Shown here: in pieces, positions 25,371-36,334 of the stretch | Layout of the letters: every line of letters starts with the position of its first letter | How positions within the stretch are numbered: the first letter of the stretch is position 1 | NCBI GenBank assembly: GCA_903858185.1 | Contig: CAIOHT010000010.1 | Span: 1 to 46,449, forward strand | DNA from: an uncultured Caulobacterales bacterium | Lineage (GTDB): Bacteria > Pseudomonadota > Alphaproteobacteria > Caulobacterales > Caulobacteraceae | Length of the DNA: 46,449 nt | Direction: 5' to 3' | Notes under the pieces: generated by a model | Database searches by the model: none | Seen by the model: only the letters and a program-made list of their open reading frames with translations | Told to the model about the DNA's origin: nothing | Translations under genes and position numbers: made by a program

Positions 25371-26205
25371 AGCGGCCCGTCACATAGTCCTGGGTCCGCG
25401 AGACCGCGGGGTTGGTGAACAGCTGTTCGGTTTCGGCAAACTCGATGAGATCGCCCATGTGCATGAACGCGGTGTACTTCGAGATCCGGGCCGCCTGGGA
25501 CAGGTTGTGGGTGACGATCAGGATCGTCACGTCCTTGACCAGACTGTCCATCAGCTCCTCGATCTTCGCGGTGGCGATAGGGTCAAGCGCGGACGTCGGC
25601 TCGTCGAGCAGCAGGAGCTTTGGCTTGGGCGCCAGCGCCCGCGCGATACAGAGCCGCTGCTGCTGGCCGCCAGACAGCTCGAACGCGGGCTTGGAGAGGC
25701 GGTCCTTGACCTCGTTCCAAAGGGCCGCCTGGGTGAGCGCCTCCTCGACGCGCCCCTCGACCTCGGTCCGGTTGCGGATGCCACGGACATAGAGGCCTGC
25801 GGCGACATTCTCGAAGATCGACTTGGGGAACGGGTTCGGCTTCTGGAACACCATCCCGACGAGCAGTCGCACGAGGATCGGGTCAATGCCCTTGTCGACA
25901 AGATTCACGCCTTCCGGCGCCAGGTTGATTTCGCCGTTGTAGCGGCTTCCCGGGTAGAGGTCGTGGATCCGGTTGAAGCAACGCAGGAGCGTGCTCTTGC
26001 CGCAGCCCGACGGGCCGATGATGGCCGTGACCTTCCGGTCGTAGATCGGCATCGACACGCCATTGAGCGCCTGGAACTTGCCGTACCAGAACTTGAGGTC
26101 ACGAACCTGGGCGCGAACAGGGGTCTCGGTGGCGGGAGCTTGCGTCATGGTCTGGTCGCCGGAAGTGTCGCGGATGGGATGGGGCGCATTCATGGAGTCG
26201 CTCAT
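25363..26205 (-). CDS. pstB: Phosphate ABC transporter ATP-binding protein
   Basis: A 280-residue ATPase of the high-affinity phosphate importer. Walker A is GPSGCGKST at 64-72; the Q-loop, the LSGGQQQR signature, Walker B ([12 protein letters not shown]) and the switch His (VTHN) are all present. About 25 extra residues precede the ABC domain compared with E. coli PstB; ATG codons at 26193 and further in could give shorter forms. The start at 26205 overlaps pstA by 4 bases (ATGA). Confidence 0.96.
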   Translation of the reverse strand: MSDSMNAPHPIRDTSGDQTMTQAPATETPVRAQVRDLKFWYGKFQALNGVSMPIYDRKVTAIIGPSGCGKSTLLRCFNRIHDLYPGSRYNGEINLAPEGVNLVDKGIDPILVRLLVGMVFQKPNPFPKSIFENVAAGLYVRGIRNRTEVEGRVEEALTQAALWNEVKDRLSKPAFELSGGQQQRLCIARALAPKPKLLLLDEPTSALDPIATAKIEELMDSLVKDVTILIVTHNLSQAARISKYTAFMHMGDLIEFAETEQLFTNPAVSRTQDYVTGRFG

Positions 26206-27119
26206 GATCTGAGCCCCCTGCGCAGCCGGTAACGGAGGTAGATGGCGAAGCCGTTCATGATCAGGGTCATGCCCAGCAGCAGCACACCGGTCGCCGCAGC
26301 GTTCTCGTGGAAACCCGCCTGCGGCCTCGAGGTCCAGTTGAACATCTGGATCGGCATGACCGTGAACGGTGAGGTCAGCCAGTCGGCGTTCACGAACGGC
26401 GGAGACGCCTGGATCGGGGACGGCGGCAGGAAGGCAATGAAGGTTAGCGCGCCGATGGTGATGATCGGAGCCGTCTCGCCGATAGCCCGGGACAGACCGA
26501 CAATGGCGCCGGTCAGGATGCCCGGCCGGGCCGACGGCAGGACATATTGCCAGACCACCTGCCAGCGATTGCAACCGATGCCATAGGCGCTCTCCCTCAG
26601 ACCCGAGGGCACCGCCCGAACGGCCTCGCGCGTCGCGACGATCACGATCGGAAGGATCAGCAGGGCGAGCACCATGCCGCCGACGAGGATCGTCTGGCCC
26701 ATGCCGAGGCCATAGACAAAGAAGCCGAGCGCCAGCAGGCCGTAGATGATGGACGGAACACCCGCCAGATTGCTGACATTGATCTCGATGAGATCACTGA
26801 GCCAGTTTCGCGGCGCATACTCCTCAAGGTAGAGACCCGCGCCGACGCCCAGCGGAATGGCCAGGAGCGCCGTGACGAACATGACAAGAGTGGTGCCCAC
26901 CCAGGCCGAGAGGATGCCGGCCTCGCTCGGCCGCCGGGAGGGGAAGTCAGTGAGGAACTGCTTGCTGATGCGGCCAAGGCCGTCGGCCAGCAGGTCGCCG
27001 ATCAGCGTCGCCAGCATCGCCATCGCGAAGAACAGCACGATGATGCCGAGGATCGAGAAGGAGAGGTCCTGCACCTTCGCCTTCGCGACGATCCGCTTTT
27101 CACTGGGGTGATCCGCCAT
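26202..27119 (-). CDS. pstA: Phosphate ABC transporter permease A
   Basis: A 305-residue inner-membrane permease with six predicted membrane segments. It has the BPD-transp-1 EAA loop ([19 protein letters not shown]) that contacts PstB and a downstream [12 protein letters not shown] block typical of PstA. The start at 27119 shares its first base with the last base of the pstC stop codon. Confidence 0.95.
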   Translation of the reverse strand: MADHPSEKRIVAKAKVQDLSFSILGIIVLFFAMAMLATLIGDLLADGLGRISKQFLTDFPSRRPSEAGILSAWVGTTLVMFVTALLAIPLGVGAGLYLEEYAPRNWLSDLIEINVSNLAGVPSIIYGLLALGFFVYGLGMGQTILVGGMVLALLILPIVIVATREAVRAVPSGLRESAYGIGCNRWQVVWQYVLPSARPGILTGAIVGLSRAIGETAPIITIGALTFIAFLPPSPIQASPPFVNADWLTSPFTVMPIQMFNWTSRPQAGFHENAAATGVLLLGMTLIMNGFAIYLRYRLRRGLRS

Positions 27120-28057
27120 CAGTAGGCCTCACGGAATTTGCGGCGCAGCACGAAGCCGAGGACATTGAAGCCCAGAGTGATGACGAAGAGCACCAGACCG
27201 GTCGCGAAGATGGTCGAATAGGCCAGTGTGCCGTGCGGCAGATCGCCGAGACTCATTTGCACGATGTAGGCCGTGATCGTGGCGGCGCCCTCACGCGGGT
27301 CTCCGGTCAGGTTCGGGTTCTGACCGGCGGCGATCGCCACGATCATCGTCTCGCCGACCGCCCGCGAAAAGGCCAGCAGATAGGCCGCCGTGACGCCCGA
27401 GAAGGCGCCGGGAATGACCACAGAAAACGCGGTGCGCCAGCGGCTCATGCCAAGCGCGAACGCCCCTTCACGAAGCGTCATGGGGACGGCCCGCATGGCG
27501 TCCTCACTGATGGTGACGACGTAGGGAAGGATCATGATGCCCAGGACGAAGCCCGGAACGAGCAGGTTGAACCCCGAAAGGCCGGGAATGAACTGCTTGG
27601 CCAGCGGCGTCAGGAACAGGAGCGCGAAGTAGCCGAACACAACGGTCGGAACCGCCGCCAGCATCTCCAGGATCGGCTTGAGGATTTCCCGCACCCGCGG
27701 GCCGGCGAATTCGCTGAGGTAGATCGAGAGCACCAGACCCAGCGGCGTCGCCACCGCCATCGCGATACCGGCCGCCCAGAGCGTGGCGGTCAGCAGCGGG
27801 AGAATGCCGTAGCGGGCATTGGTGAAGACTGGCGTCCACTGCGTATCGGTCAGGAAGGTCACCAGCGGGATCTGGCTGAAGAACATCCAGGACTCGGACA
27901 CCAGCACCCAGACTATGGCCGCAGTGATGGCGACCGAAAGCGCAGCGCACGCGAACAGCATAATCTGCATGACGCTCGCCACGACGCGACCGCGGCGAAG
28001 GAATGCGCTGGCTCGCAACGCATCGAATGCAGAACCTTCCTCAATAGGCTGCGGCAA
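27119..28057 (-). CDS. pstC: Phosphate ABC transporter permease C
   Basis: A 312-residue inner-membrane permease with six main membrane segments. Family blocks include LSIYLSEFAGPRVR, the EAA loop (EDAMRAVPMTLREGAFALG) and SRAVGETMIVAIAAG. The start is a TTG at 28057 with GGGGA upstream; no in-frame ATG or GTG precedes the first membrane helix closely, so TTG is likely genuine and would give low translation. It is separated from pstS by 62 bases with a strong hairpin. Confidence 0.94.
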   Translation of the reverse strand: MPQPIEEGSAFDALRASAFLRRGRVVASVMQIMLFACAALSVAITAAIVWVLVSESWMFFSQIPLVTFLTDTQWTPVFTNARYGILPLLTATLWAAGIAMAVATPLGLVLSIYLSEFAGPRVREILKPILEMLAAVPTVVFGYFALLFLTPLAKQFIPGLSGFNLLVPGFVLGIMILPYVVTISEDAMRAVPMTLREGAFALGMSRWRTAFSVVIPGAFSGVTAAYLLAFSRAVGETMIVAIAAGQNPNLTGDPREGAATITAYIVQMSLGDLPHGTLAYSTIFATGLVLFVITLGFNVLGFVLRRKFREAY

Positions 28058-28076
28058 TTTCGATCCCCGTAAAGGT

Positions 28077-28105
28077 GGACGGCGGCGGTCACGGGACCGC
28101 CGTCC
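28077..28105 (-). terminator. Intercistronic hairpin between pstS and pstC
   Basis: GGACGGCGG (28077-28085) pairs with CCGCCGTCC (28097-28105); GGCGGTC/GACCGCC inside offers a second register. It begins 15 bases after the pstS stop. A short CCTTTA run follows on the minus strand, too weak for full termination. Such a hairpin would let pstS be made in excess over pstCAB. Confidence 0.55.
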
Positions 28106-28119
28106 GTCATGCGCCCGCG

Positions 28120-29133
28120 CTACTCTGCAGCGTCGGAGAGCAGTTCTTCCATGGTTACGCCAATCTTGGAGCCACCACCGAAGTAACTCCCCGTCTTGCG
28201 GGCTTCAAACTTGCCGATAGCAAGGCTGTAGGCCTTCGTCGGCAACGGAACGTAGCCAACTTCTGTGACAAGTTTCTCGCTCTCGGCCGGGCTGAAGGCG
28301 AACAGGATGAAGGCGCGGACGTGGGCGCGTTCATCAGCGTACTTCTTGTTCACATAGTAGAAGAGCGGACGCGAGAGCGGCTGGTAGGAGGCGTCGCGGG
28401 CGGTCGCGACGGCCGGTCCGACGCAGGACCCGCCGGGCTGACGGATCGGCACAGCGCGAACCTTGCCGACATTCTCGGTCAGATAGGCGAGGCCGAGAAA
28501 GCCGAGCGAACCCTTGTCGCCACCGACGCCGGTAACTGTGACGTTGTCGTCCTCGGTCGCGGTGTAATCGCCGCGCGAGGCGCCCTCTTTCCCGTTGATG
28601 GCCGTGGTGAAGTAGTCGAACGTGCCGGAGTCGGTGCCGGCGCCGAACAGCTTGATCGGTTCGGCCGGGAAGCTCGCCCGGACCTGGTTCCAGGTCACGA
28701 TCTTGCCCTGCGCTTCCGGCGCCCAGATCGTCTTCAGCTCGGCCGGCGTGAGACAGTCGACGAAGGTGTTTTCCGGATTGACGACGACGGCGAGGGCGTC
28801 AAGCGCGACGGGCAGCTCGATGTACTCGACGCCGTTCTGCTTGCAGAGCTCGATTTCCTCGGCCTTGATCGGACGCGAAGCGCCCGAGATGTCCGTTTCG
28901 CCGCGGCAGAGCTTCTTGAAGCCGCCGCCCGTGCCGGAAAGTCCGACGGTGACGCGGGTGCCGCTGGCCTTCTGGAACTCCTCGCCCAGCGCTTCGGAGA
29001 TGGGATAGACGGTGCTCGAGCCATCAATCAGCACGACAGCATTGCCGTTCGCGCCGCTCTTTCCGGAGGGCGCGGATTGACCGCAGGCGGCCAGGGCTAG
29101 CGCTGCGACGCCACAAAGCACCAGCTTCTTCAT
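28120..29133 (-). CDS. pstS: Phosphate-binding lipoprotein of the Pst transporter
   Basis: A 337-residue periplasmic phosphate-binding protein. The signal ends in a lipobox, LAAC with Cys17 followed by Gly, so it is a lipoprotein. Phosphate-site blocks are visible: [27 protein letters not shown] and [13 protein letters not shown]. The start is set at the ATG at 29133 (MKKLVLCG); the TTG two codons upstream is less likely. First gene of pstSCAB; a weak Pho-box-like site lies about 120 bases upstream. No phoR is seen in the window. Confidence 0.95.
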   Translation of the reverse strand: MKKLVLCGVAALALAACGQSAPSGKSGANGNAVVLIDGSSTVYPISEALGEEFQKASGTRVTVGLSGTGGGFKKLCRGETDISGASRPIKAEEIELCKQNGVEYIELPVALDALAVVVNPENTFVDCLTPAELKTIWAPEAQGKIVTWNQVRASFPAEPIKLFGAGTDSGTFDYFTTAINGKEGASRGDYTATEDDNVTVTGVGGDKGSLGFLGLAYLTENVGKVRAVPIRQPGGSCVGPAVATARDASYQPLSRPLFYYVNKKYADERAHVRAFILFAFSPAESEKLVTEVGYVPLPTKAYSLAIGKFEARKTGSYFGGGSKIGVTMEELLSDAAE

Positions 29134-29257
29134 CGTCAACCCGATCCAGCTGTTCTGACTGCGGAGGATGGGATCAGCCGACCCCCGTTGTCAGGCGTCT
29201 AAGGGGTGGAGACGACGGTTTTGTGAATTCAAACGACTTTCGACGATAGACGATTGG

Positions 29258-29275
29258 ATATCACGGAAATGACCC
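29258..29275 (-). promoter_or_regulatory. Weak Pho-box-like site upstream of pstS
   Basis: The minus strand reads GGGTCAT-TTCC-GTGATAT, matching the CTGTCAT half-sites at 5 and 4 of 7 positions with the right 11-base period. It is 125 bases upstream of the pstS ATG, nearly the same distance as at the lipoprotein gene. On sequence alone it would not be called; place raises it a little. Confidence 0.3.
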
Positions 29276-29395
29276 GGCCGTTCCGGCTGGGGCCTCCGAC
29301 AGATCCCGCATCGCGGCCGGGCCGCTTCCGGAATCAGCGGGGGACCAGAGGCTTGGGCTAGCGTCCGCGCGGTGGAGGCTGTGTGCTCGAGCGAC

Positions 29396-30604
29396 TCAGA
29401 CCCTCGCCAGCCACGCCGTGGCCCCCGCCGCAGCGACCGCGCCCGAGGCCAATGAGGCCTGGAGCAGGTAGCCGCCGGTGGGGGCTTCCCAGTCAAGCAT
29501 CTCGCCGGCGACGAAGACGCCTGGTATCGCCTTGAGCATCAGGCCCTGATCGACCTGGTCCAGCGCCACGCCGCCGGCTGAGGAAATGGCGCGATCCAGG
29601 CCCTGGACGCCCGTCAGGGTCAGTCGCACCGCCTTGATGCGGCGGGCGAGCTTGTCGGCGCCCATCGGGAGGTCACCGGGAATCTCGCGCAGCAGGCCGA
29701 CCGCGACGGGCGACAGACCGCCGGCCTTGCGCAGCCAGTTCGTCACGCTGTCCTTGCCGCGTGGCTTCGCCAGACGCGCGGAAAGCGCGTCAATGGAAAG
29801 GTCGGGACGCAGGTCGACGACCAGGGTGGCGGCTCCATCCGCCGCGATCGCGTCGCGCAGGCCTGCCGACAGGGCATAGACCGCCCCGCCTTCGATGCCG
29901 TAGCGCGTTACCAGCGCCTCGCCGCGTATGGTGGTTTGGCCATGGGTCAGCGCCACCGGCTTCAGCGGCTGGCCGGCGAAGCGGTCGATGAACACCGAGG
30001 ACCAGGGCCGATCAAAGCCGACGTTCGACGGCTTGAACGGCGTTACGGAAACGCCCCGGGCTTCCAGCCACGACGTCCACTTTGCATCGGACCCCAGCCG
30101 GGGCCAGCTTGCCCCGCCGAGCGCCAGCACCACGGCGTCCGGCCGCTCGATGCGTTGACCTTCCGGGGTATCGAACCGGAGCCCCCCGTCCTCGAAGCCG
30201 GTCCAGCGCGAACGGGTCCGCAGCTCGACCCCTGCCGCCGCCAGCCGCGCCAGCCAGGCTCGCAGCAGCGGCGACGCCTTCATCGCCCGGGGAAAGACCC
30301 GGCCTGACGACCCGACGAAGGTCGCCTGCCCCAACCCCTCGGTCCAGCCGATGAGATCGGTCGGCGAGAGGCGCTCCAGCCAGTCCGAGACCACCGCCCT
30401 CGCCACCCCGTAGCGGCCCAGAAATCCGTCCAGCGGCTCGGTGTGGGTCAGGTTTAGCCCGCCTCGCCCGGCCATCAGCAGTTTGCGCGATGGGGAGGGC
30501 ATGGCTTCGTGAACCACCACGCCGTGGCCCGCGGCGGCAAGGCGCTCGGCCGCCATCAGGCCGGCGGGTCCGGCTCCCACGATATGGACGGTGTGACGGG
30601 TCAT
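29396..30604 (-). CDS. HI0933-like flavoprotein (NAD(P)/FAD-dependent oxidoreductase)
   Basis: A 402-residue FAD protein of the HI0933/YhiN family, TIGR03862-like branch. The N-terminal FAD motif is HIVGAGPAGLMAAE, followed by the family hallmark RKLLMAGRGGLNLTHTE. The C-terminal block ends in VFVAGEMLDWEAPTGGYLLQ, also typical. The family is conserved but its reaction is undefined. It stands alone, with 256 bases before pstS downstream and 55 bases to the next gene upstream. Confidence 0.88.
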   Translation of the reverse strand: MTRHTVHIVGAGPAGLMAAERLAAAGHGVVVHEAMPSPSRKLLMAGRGGLNLTHTEPLDGFLGRYGVARAVVSDWLERLSPTDLIGWTEGLGQATFVGSSGRVFPRAMKASPLLRAWLARLAAAGVELRTRSRWTGFEDGGLRFDTPEGQRIERPDAVVLALGGASWPRLGSDAKWTSWLEARGVSVTPFKPSNVGFDRPWSSVFIDRFAGQPLKPVALTHGQTTIRGEALVTRYGIEGGAVYALSAGLRDAIAADGAATLVVDLRPDLSIDALSARLAKPRGKDSVTNWLRKAGGLSPVAVGLLREIPGDLPMGADKLARRIKAVRLTLTGVQGLDRAISSAGGVALDQVDQGLMLKAIPGVFVAGEMLDWEAPTGGYLLQASLASGAVAAAGATAWLARV

Positions 30605-30659
30605 CCTCTGTTCCTAGACCCCCTGCGGGCCAACGGAAACGCCCGGGGGTGGAATGTGC

Positions 30660-31160
30660 TCAGTTTACCGCCCCGCCAGCCGCCGTCGCGGACGGGTCGG
30701 CGATCCATGACGGCCAGAGATCCAGCGGCCAACCGGCCTCCGCCTGCAAGCGGTGCATGACCGACAGGGTCTGGCGCAAGGCGGCCACGCTCAGCGTGAC
30801 GGCCCGCGACTCGCCGTCGCCGAAGTCAAAGGTCAGGGACATTTGTTCCCCGGGCGGGCTGATGTGCACAGCCGTGACGAGGCCGGAGGTCATGTCCGGA
30901 TCGGGCCGGACGCCGGGCGTCTTGCCAAACTCGGCCATCGCGGCCGCCTGTTCCCAGGACTGGGCGGCCTCCGCCGCCCCGGCGGGCAACGTCAGGGTTA
31001 CGACCTGGTGAAGCATCGGCACGAGGGTCGTGACCAACGCGCGGCATAGCCGCTGGGTCAGCCAGAGACGCGTGACGCCCCCCGCGACGTCCTCCGTATC
31101 CAACGCCAGTCGGTCCTCGGCGACGGCGTAGAGCAGGGAGACTTTCCGGATCTCGGCCAT
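30660..31160 (-). CDS. Protein of unknown family
   Basis: A 166-residue protein I do not recognise. It has no signal peptide or membrane segment and only one Cys (LCRALV). The middle reads like a two-layer fold: helix-rich RLWLTQRLCRALVTTLVPMLHQ, then beta-rich LTFDFGDGESRAVTLSVAALRQTL. A strong GGAGG site 5 bases before the ATG supports expression. The last residues are alanine- and glycine-rich. It sits between the HI0933-type gene and the divergent MATE exporter with no clear partner. Confidence 0.7.
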   Translation of the reverse strand: MAEIRKVSLLYAVAEDRLALDTEDVAGGVTRLWLTQRLCRALVTTLVPMLHQVVTLTLPAGAAEAAQSWEQAAAMAEFGKTPGVRPDPDMTSGLVTAVHISPPGEQMSLTFDFGDGESRAVTLSVAALRQTLSVMHRLQAEAGWPLDLWPSWIADPSATAAGGAVN

Positions 31161-31304
31161 GACGTCCTCCTGCGGCCGATCCTCTCGCCCGTGAGCCGAC
31201 CCTGCCGACGGTCGACCGTGACAGCAAGGCCCGGCGGCGCATTTGCGACTGGACCGCTTGCCATGGGACTCTAGAGTAGCAATTCAAAACGCAGGGTGGA
31301 ATCG

Positions 31305-32661
31305 ATGACTCAGACGACAGGCGACGCCACGCCGCCCCATCCCTTGCTCGTCGCACCCGTCGCCCCGACCCTGGCCAAGCTGGCGGCGCCCAACCTGCTG
31401 GGCATGCTCGCGACCACGGCCGTCTCGATCGCGGAGACCGCCTACATCGGTCGCCTCGGCGCCGAGCCGCTGGCCGCCGCCGCGCTGGTCTTTCCGCTCG
31501 TCATGCTGATGGGGATGATGAGCGCGGGGGCCATGGGCGGCGGCGTCTCCTCCGCCGTCAGCCGGGCCCTGGGCGCGGGCGCGACGGACCGCGCCGAGGC
31601 GCTGGCGCGCCATGGCGCGATCATCGGTCTGGGCCTGGGCCTGTTCTTCTCGGTGGTCCTGTCTCTGTTCGGACGCGGTCTGTTCTCCGTCCTGGGCGGA
31701 GATGGCGAGACCCTGCGGCAGGCGGTGATCTACTCAAACATCGTGTTCGCCTTCGCGGCGGCAATCTGGCTGTCGAACATTTTCGCCTCGGTACTGCGCG
31801 GGTCTGGCGACATGGTCGGTCCATCCGCCACCATGATGGCCGGTGCGGTGCTGCAGATCCTGCTCGGCGGGGCCCTTTGCTTCGGCTGGGGACCTGCGCC
31901 CCGACTGGGCATCGTCGGTGTCGGTCTGGGCCAGGCAGCATCCGCCACCTTCATGGCCGTCGCGCTGTTTCTGCTGCTCCGCCGCAGCAAGGCGCGCGTG
32001 CGCCTGCACCTGAGTGGCCCGTTCACCCGGGTGCATTTCGAAGACATCCTGAAGGTCGGGTTGCCGGCCATGCTGTCGCCGATCCAGACCGTCGGCACGG
32101 TGCTGGTGATCACGGCTATCGCCGCGCGGTTCGGCGTCCACACCCTGGCCGGCTACGGCATCGGCTCGCGGCTGGAGTTCCTGCTGGTGCCGATCGCGTT
32201 TTCGGTCGGGGTTGCGTCCCTCCCGATGGTCGGGCTGGCGATCGGCGCCGGCGACGTGGCGCGGGCGCGAAAGGTGGCCTGGACGGCCGGAGCCATGGCC
32301 GGCGGCGCGCTTGGCGTGCTGGGCATGGTGCTCGGCCTGTTTCCGGAAATCTGGGTGACGCTCTTCACCCGGGATCCCGAGGTGCGGGCCGCCGGCGCGC
32401 TCTACCTTCACTTCGTCGGGCCCTGCTTCGCCTTCTTTGGCCTCGGGCTGGCGCTCTATTTCTCGTCGCAGGGCGCGGGCCGGATCATGGGGCCGCTGCT
32501 CGCGGGCACGGCGCGCCTTGCGGTCGTGGCCATCGGCGGGGTCATCCTGGTCAAGACCCAGGCGCCGGCCTGGGCGCTGTTCGCGCTGGTCGCGCTGGGC
32601 CTGGTGGTGATGGGAGCGACCACCGCCGCAGCCGTCGCCCTGACGCCCTGGGGCCCCCGGC

Positions 32662-32675
<14 letters not shown>
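31305..32675 (+). CDS. MATE family efflux transporter
   Basis: A 456-residue inner-membrane exporter with 12 predicted helices in two MatE halves, driven by a sodium or proton gradient. The first helix begins APTLAKLAAPNLLGMLATTA, and the second half starts near FEDILKVGLPAMLSPIQTVG, a duplicated pattern typical of the family. The ATG at 31305 has GGTGGA upstream; a GTG three codons earlier is possible. Its stop codon lies inside the convergent monooxygenase gene, a 14-base overlap of 3' ends. Substrates of such exporters are usually cationic drugs or metabolites; none can be assigned. Confidence 0.92.
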
Positions 32676-34458
<1,783 letters not shown>

Positions 34459-34572
34459 GATCATCTCCCTGCGCGCCCGGACGTCCGTACCGCCGGTTCC
34501 AAACAGCTGTCTGGCGGATGCACGTTAGGGAAATCAAGCGTCTCGACTGTGCGAAACGCCGCAGCCGGGGCG

Positions 34573-36177
34573 TCAGCGCCGGTCTTCCGCGATCATGCGC
34601 GCCGCCTTCTCGGCGATCATCATGGTCGGGGAGTTGGTGTTGCCGGAAGTGATGCGCGGCATGACCGAGGCGTCGGCGATCCTCAGCCCCTCGATCCCGA
34701 TCACCCGAAGCCGTTCGTCGACCACAGCGTTCGGGTCGGACGCCAGCCCCATCTTCGCCGTGCCGACCGGGTGGAAGATCGTCGTGCCGAGGTCGCGGGC
34801 GGCGGCCAGCAGACCGGCGTCGTCATCGACCGGGAAGCCCGGCTTCATCTCGTCCGGGCGATACCGGGCCAGCGGCGGCTGCCTGACGATCCGGCGCACC
34901 AGTCGCAGGGAGTCGACAGCCACGCGACCATCCTCGTCCGTATCGAGGTAGTTGGGCTGAATCATTGGCGGGGCGGCTGGATCGGCGCTGGCGGCGTGGA
35001 TCGACCCACGACTGGTCGGGCGCAGATTGCAGACGCTGATCGTGATCGCCGGGAACGGATGCAACGGCTCGCCGAAACGCTCCAGCGACAGCGGCTGTAC
35101 GTGGAACTGCAGGTTCGGAGACTCGTGGTCGGGCGACGAGCGGGCGAAGGCGCCCATCTGTGACGGGGCCATCGACATCGGCCCGCGCCGCAGGGCGGCG
35201 TACTCCAGCGCCATCAGCGGCCGACGCCATAGTGAGGCGTAGAGGGCGTTCATCGTCGGCACACCGCTGACCTTGTAGACCGGCCGGATCTGCAGGTGGT
35301 CCTGCAGGTTCTCGCCGACACCCGGCGCATGCCGGACGGCGTCGATCCCGAGGGTCGCCAGCCGCGCACCATCGCCGACCCCGGAGAGCTCAAGCAGCCG
35401 GGGCGTATTGACCGCGCCGGCGGCCAGCACGACCTCACCCGACGCCCTGGCCTCGAAGGCCTGACCATCGCGCGTCCAGGCGGCGCCGACGGCGCGACCG
35501 TCTTCGATCAGAACACGGTCGACCCGCACGCCGGTCTGGAGCTTCAGGTTGGGTCGCCCGAGCACCGGCTTGAGAAACCCGCGCGCCGCGCTCCAGCGGA
35601 CGCCCGCCTTCTGGTTGACCTGGAAGTAGCCGCTGCCGGCGTTGTCGCCGCCGTTGAAGTCCGCCACGGGGGGCATGCCCTCGAGTGCGGCCGCTTGCGC
35701 GAAGGCGTCCAGGACGGCCCAGCGCATGCGCGGATGCTCAACCCGCCACTCGCCGCCTGACCGATGATGCTCAGTGGGCGGCGCGATGTGGTCTTCCTGG
35801 GCGAGGAACAGCGGCAGGACGTCGTCCCACCCCCAGCCGTTCAGGCCCAGCTGTCGCCAGCCGTCGTAGTCCGCCGCCTGGCCACGCATGTAGATCATCG
35901 CGTTGATCGCCGACGACCCGCCGATCACCCTGCCGCGCGGATACTTCAGGCTGCGGCCGTTCAGACCGGGCACGGGCTGGGTCTCGTACATCCAGTCGGC
36001 GCGCGGATTGCCGATCGAAAACAGGTAGCCGACCGGGATGTGGAACCAGATCCAGTCGTCGTTGCCGCCGGCCTCCAGCACCAGCACGCGGTTGCGCGGG
36101 TCCGCGCTGAGCCGGTTGGCCAGGACGCACCCGGCCGATCCCGCGCCGACGATGATGTAGTCGAAGGTCTGATTCAT
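34573..36177 (-). CDS. GMC family oxidoreductase (choline/alcohol dehydrogenase-like)
   Basis: A 534-residue FAD-dependent alcohol oxidoreductase, distinct from the GMC enzyme of the sugar operon. The FAD motif is GAGSAG at 11-16, with PRGRVIGGSSAINAMIYMRG as the GMC signature 1 region and GEVVLAAGAVNTPRLLELSG as signature 2. The C-terminal catalytic His (FHPVGTAKMG) and Asn (GNTNSPTMM) are present. This branch includes choline dehydrogenase, polyethylene glycol dehydrogenase and long-chain alcohol enzymes. It is divergent from the MaoC-like gene across a 157-base gap nearly filled by a palindromic element. Confidence 0.9.
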   Translation of the reverse strand: MNQTFDYIIVGAGSAGCVLANRLSADPRNRVLVLEAGGNDDWIWFHIPVGYLFSIGNPRADWMYETQPVPGLNGRSLKYPRGRVIGGSSAINAMIYMRGQAADYDGWRQLGLNGWGWDDVLPLFLAQEDHIAPPTEHHRSGGEWRVEHPRMRWAVLDAFAQAAALEGMPPVADFNGGDNAGSGYFQVNQKAGVRWSAARGFLKPVLGRPNLKLQTGVRVDRVLIEDGRAVGAAWTRDGQAFEARASGEVVLAAGAVNTPRLLELSGVGDGARLATLGIDAVRHAPGVGENLQDHLQIRPVYKVSGVPTMNALYASLWRRPLMALEYAALRRGPMSMAPSQMGAFARSSPDHESPNLQFHVQPLSLERFGEPLHPFPAITISVCNLRPTSRGSIHAASADPAAPPMIQPNYLDTDEDGRVAVDSLRLVRRIVRQPPLARYRPDEMKPGFPVDDDAGLLAAARDLGTTIFHPVGTAKMGLASDPNAVVDERLRVIGIEGLRIADASVMPRITSGNTNSPTMMIAEKAARMIAEDRR

Positions 36178-36190
36178 CCCGTTCCTTTTC

Positions 36191-36304
36191 CGTCATCCTC
36201 GCCCTTGTGGCGAGGACCCCTCGATCCGTCGCAGCACCGCCGCTCCAGCCTGGCGCCTTCGCGACGGCTTGAGAGGGATCCCCGGGACCCGCCCGAGGAT
36301 GACG
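36191..36304. repeat. Palindromic intergenic element A (GTCATCC family)
   Basis: The ends CGTCATCCTCG (36191-36201) and CGAGGATGACG (36294-36304) are perfect 11-bp inverted copies. Inside are hairpins CCTCGCC/GGCGAGG (36197-36203 with 36209-36215) and CCGTCGC/GCGACGG (36226-36232 with 36261-36267). The element fills most of the space between two divergent genes. Confidence 0.65.
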
Positions 36305-36334
36305 GCGGTGGGGGTGTCGGCTAGGCTCCCGGCC

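Noticed and set aside
28120..29133. Possible second Pho-box half-sites around 29296-29302 (CCGACAG)
   Set aside because: No partner half-site at 11 bases on either side, so it is most likely chance.
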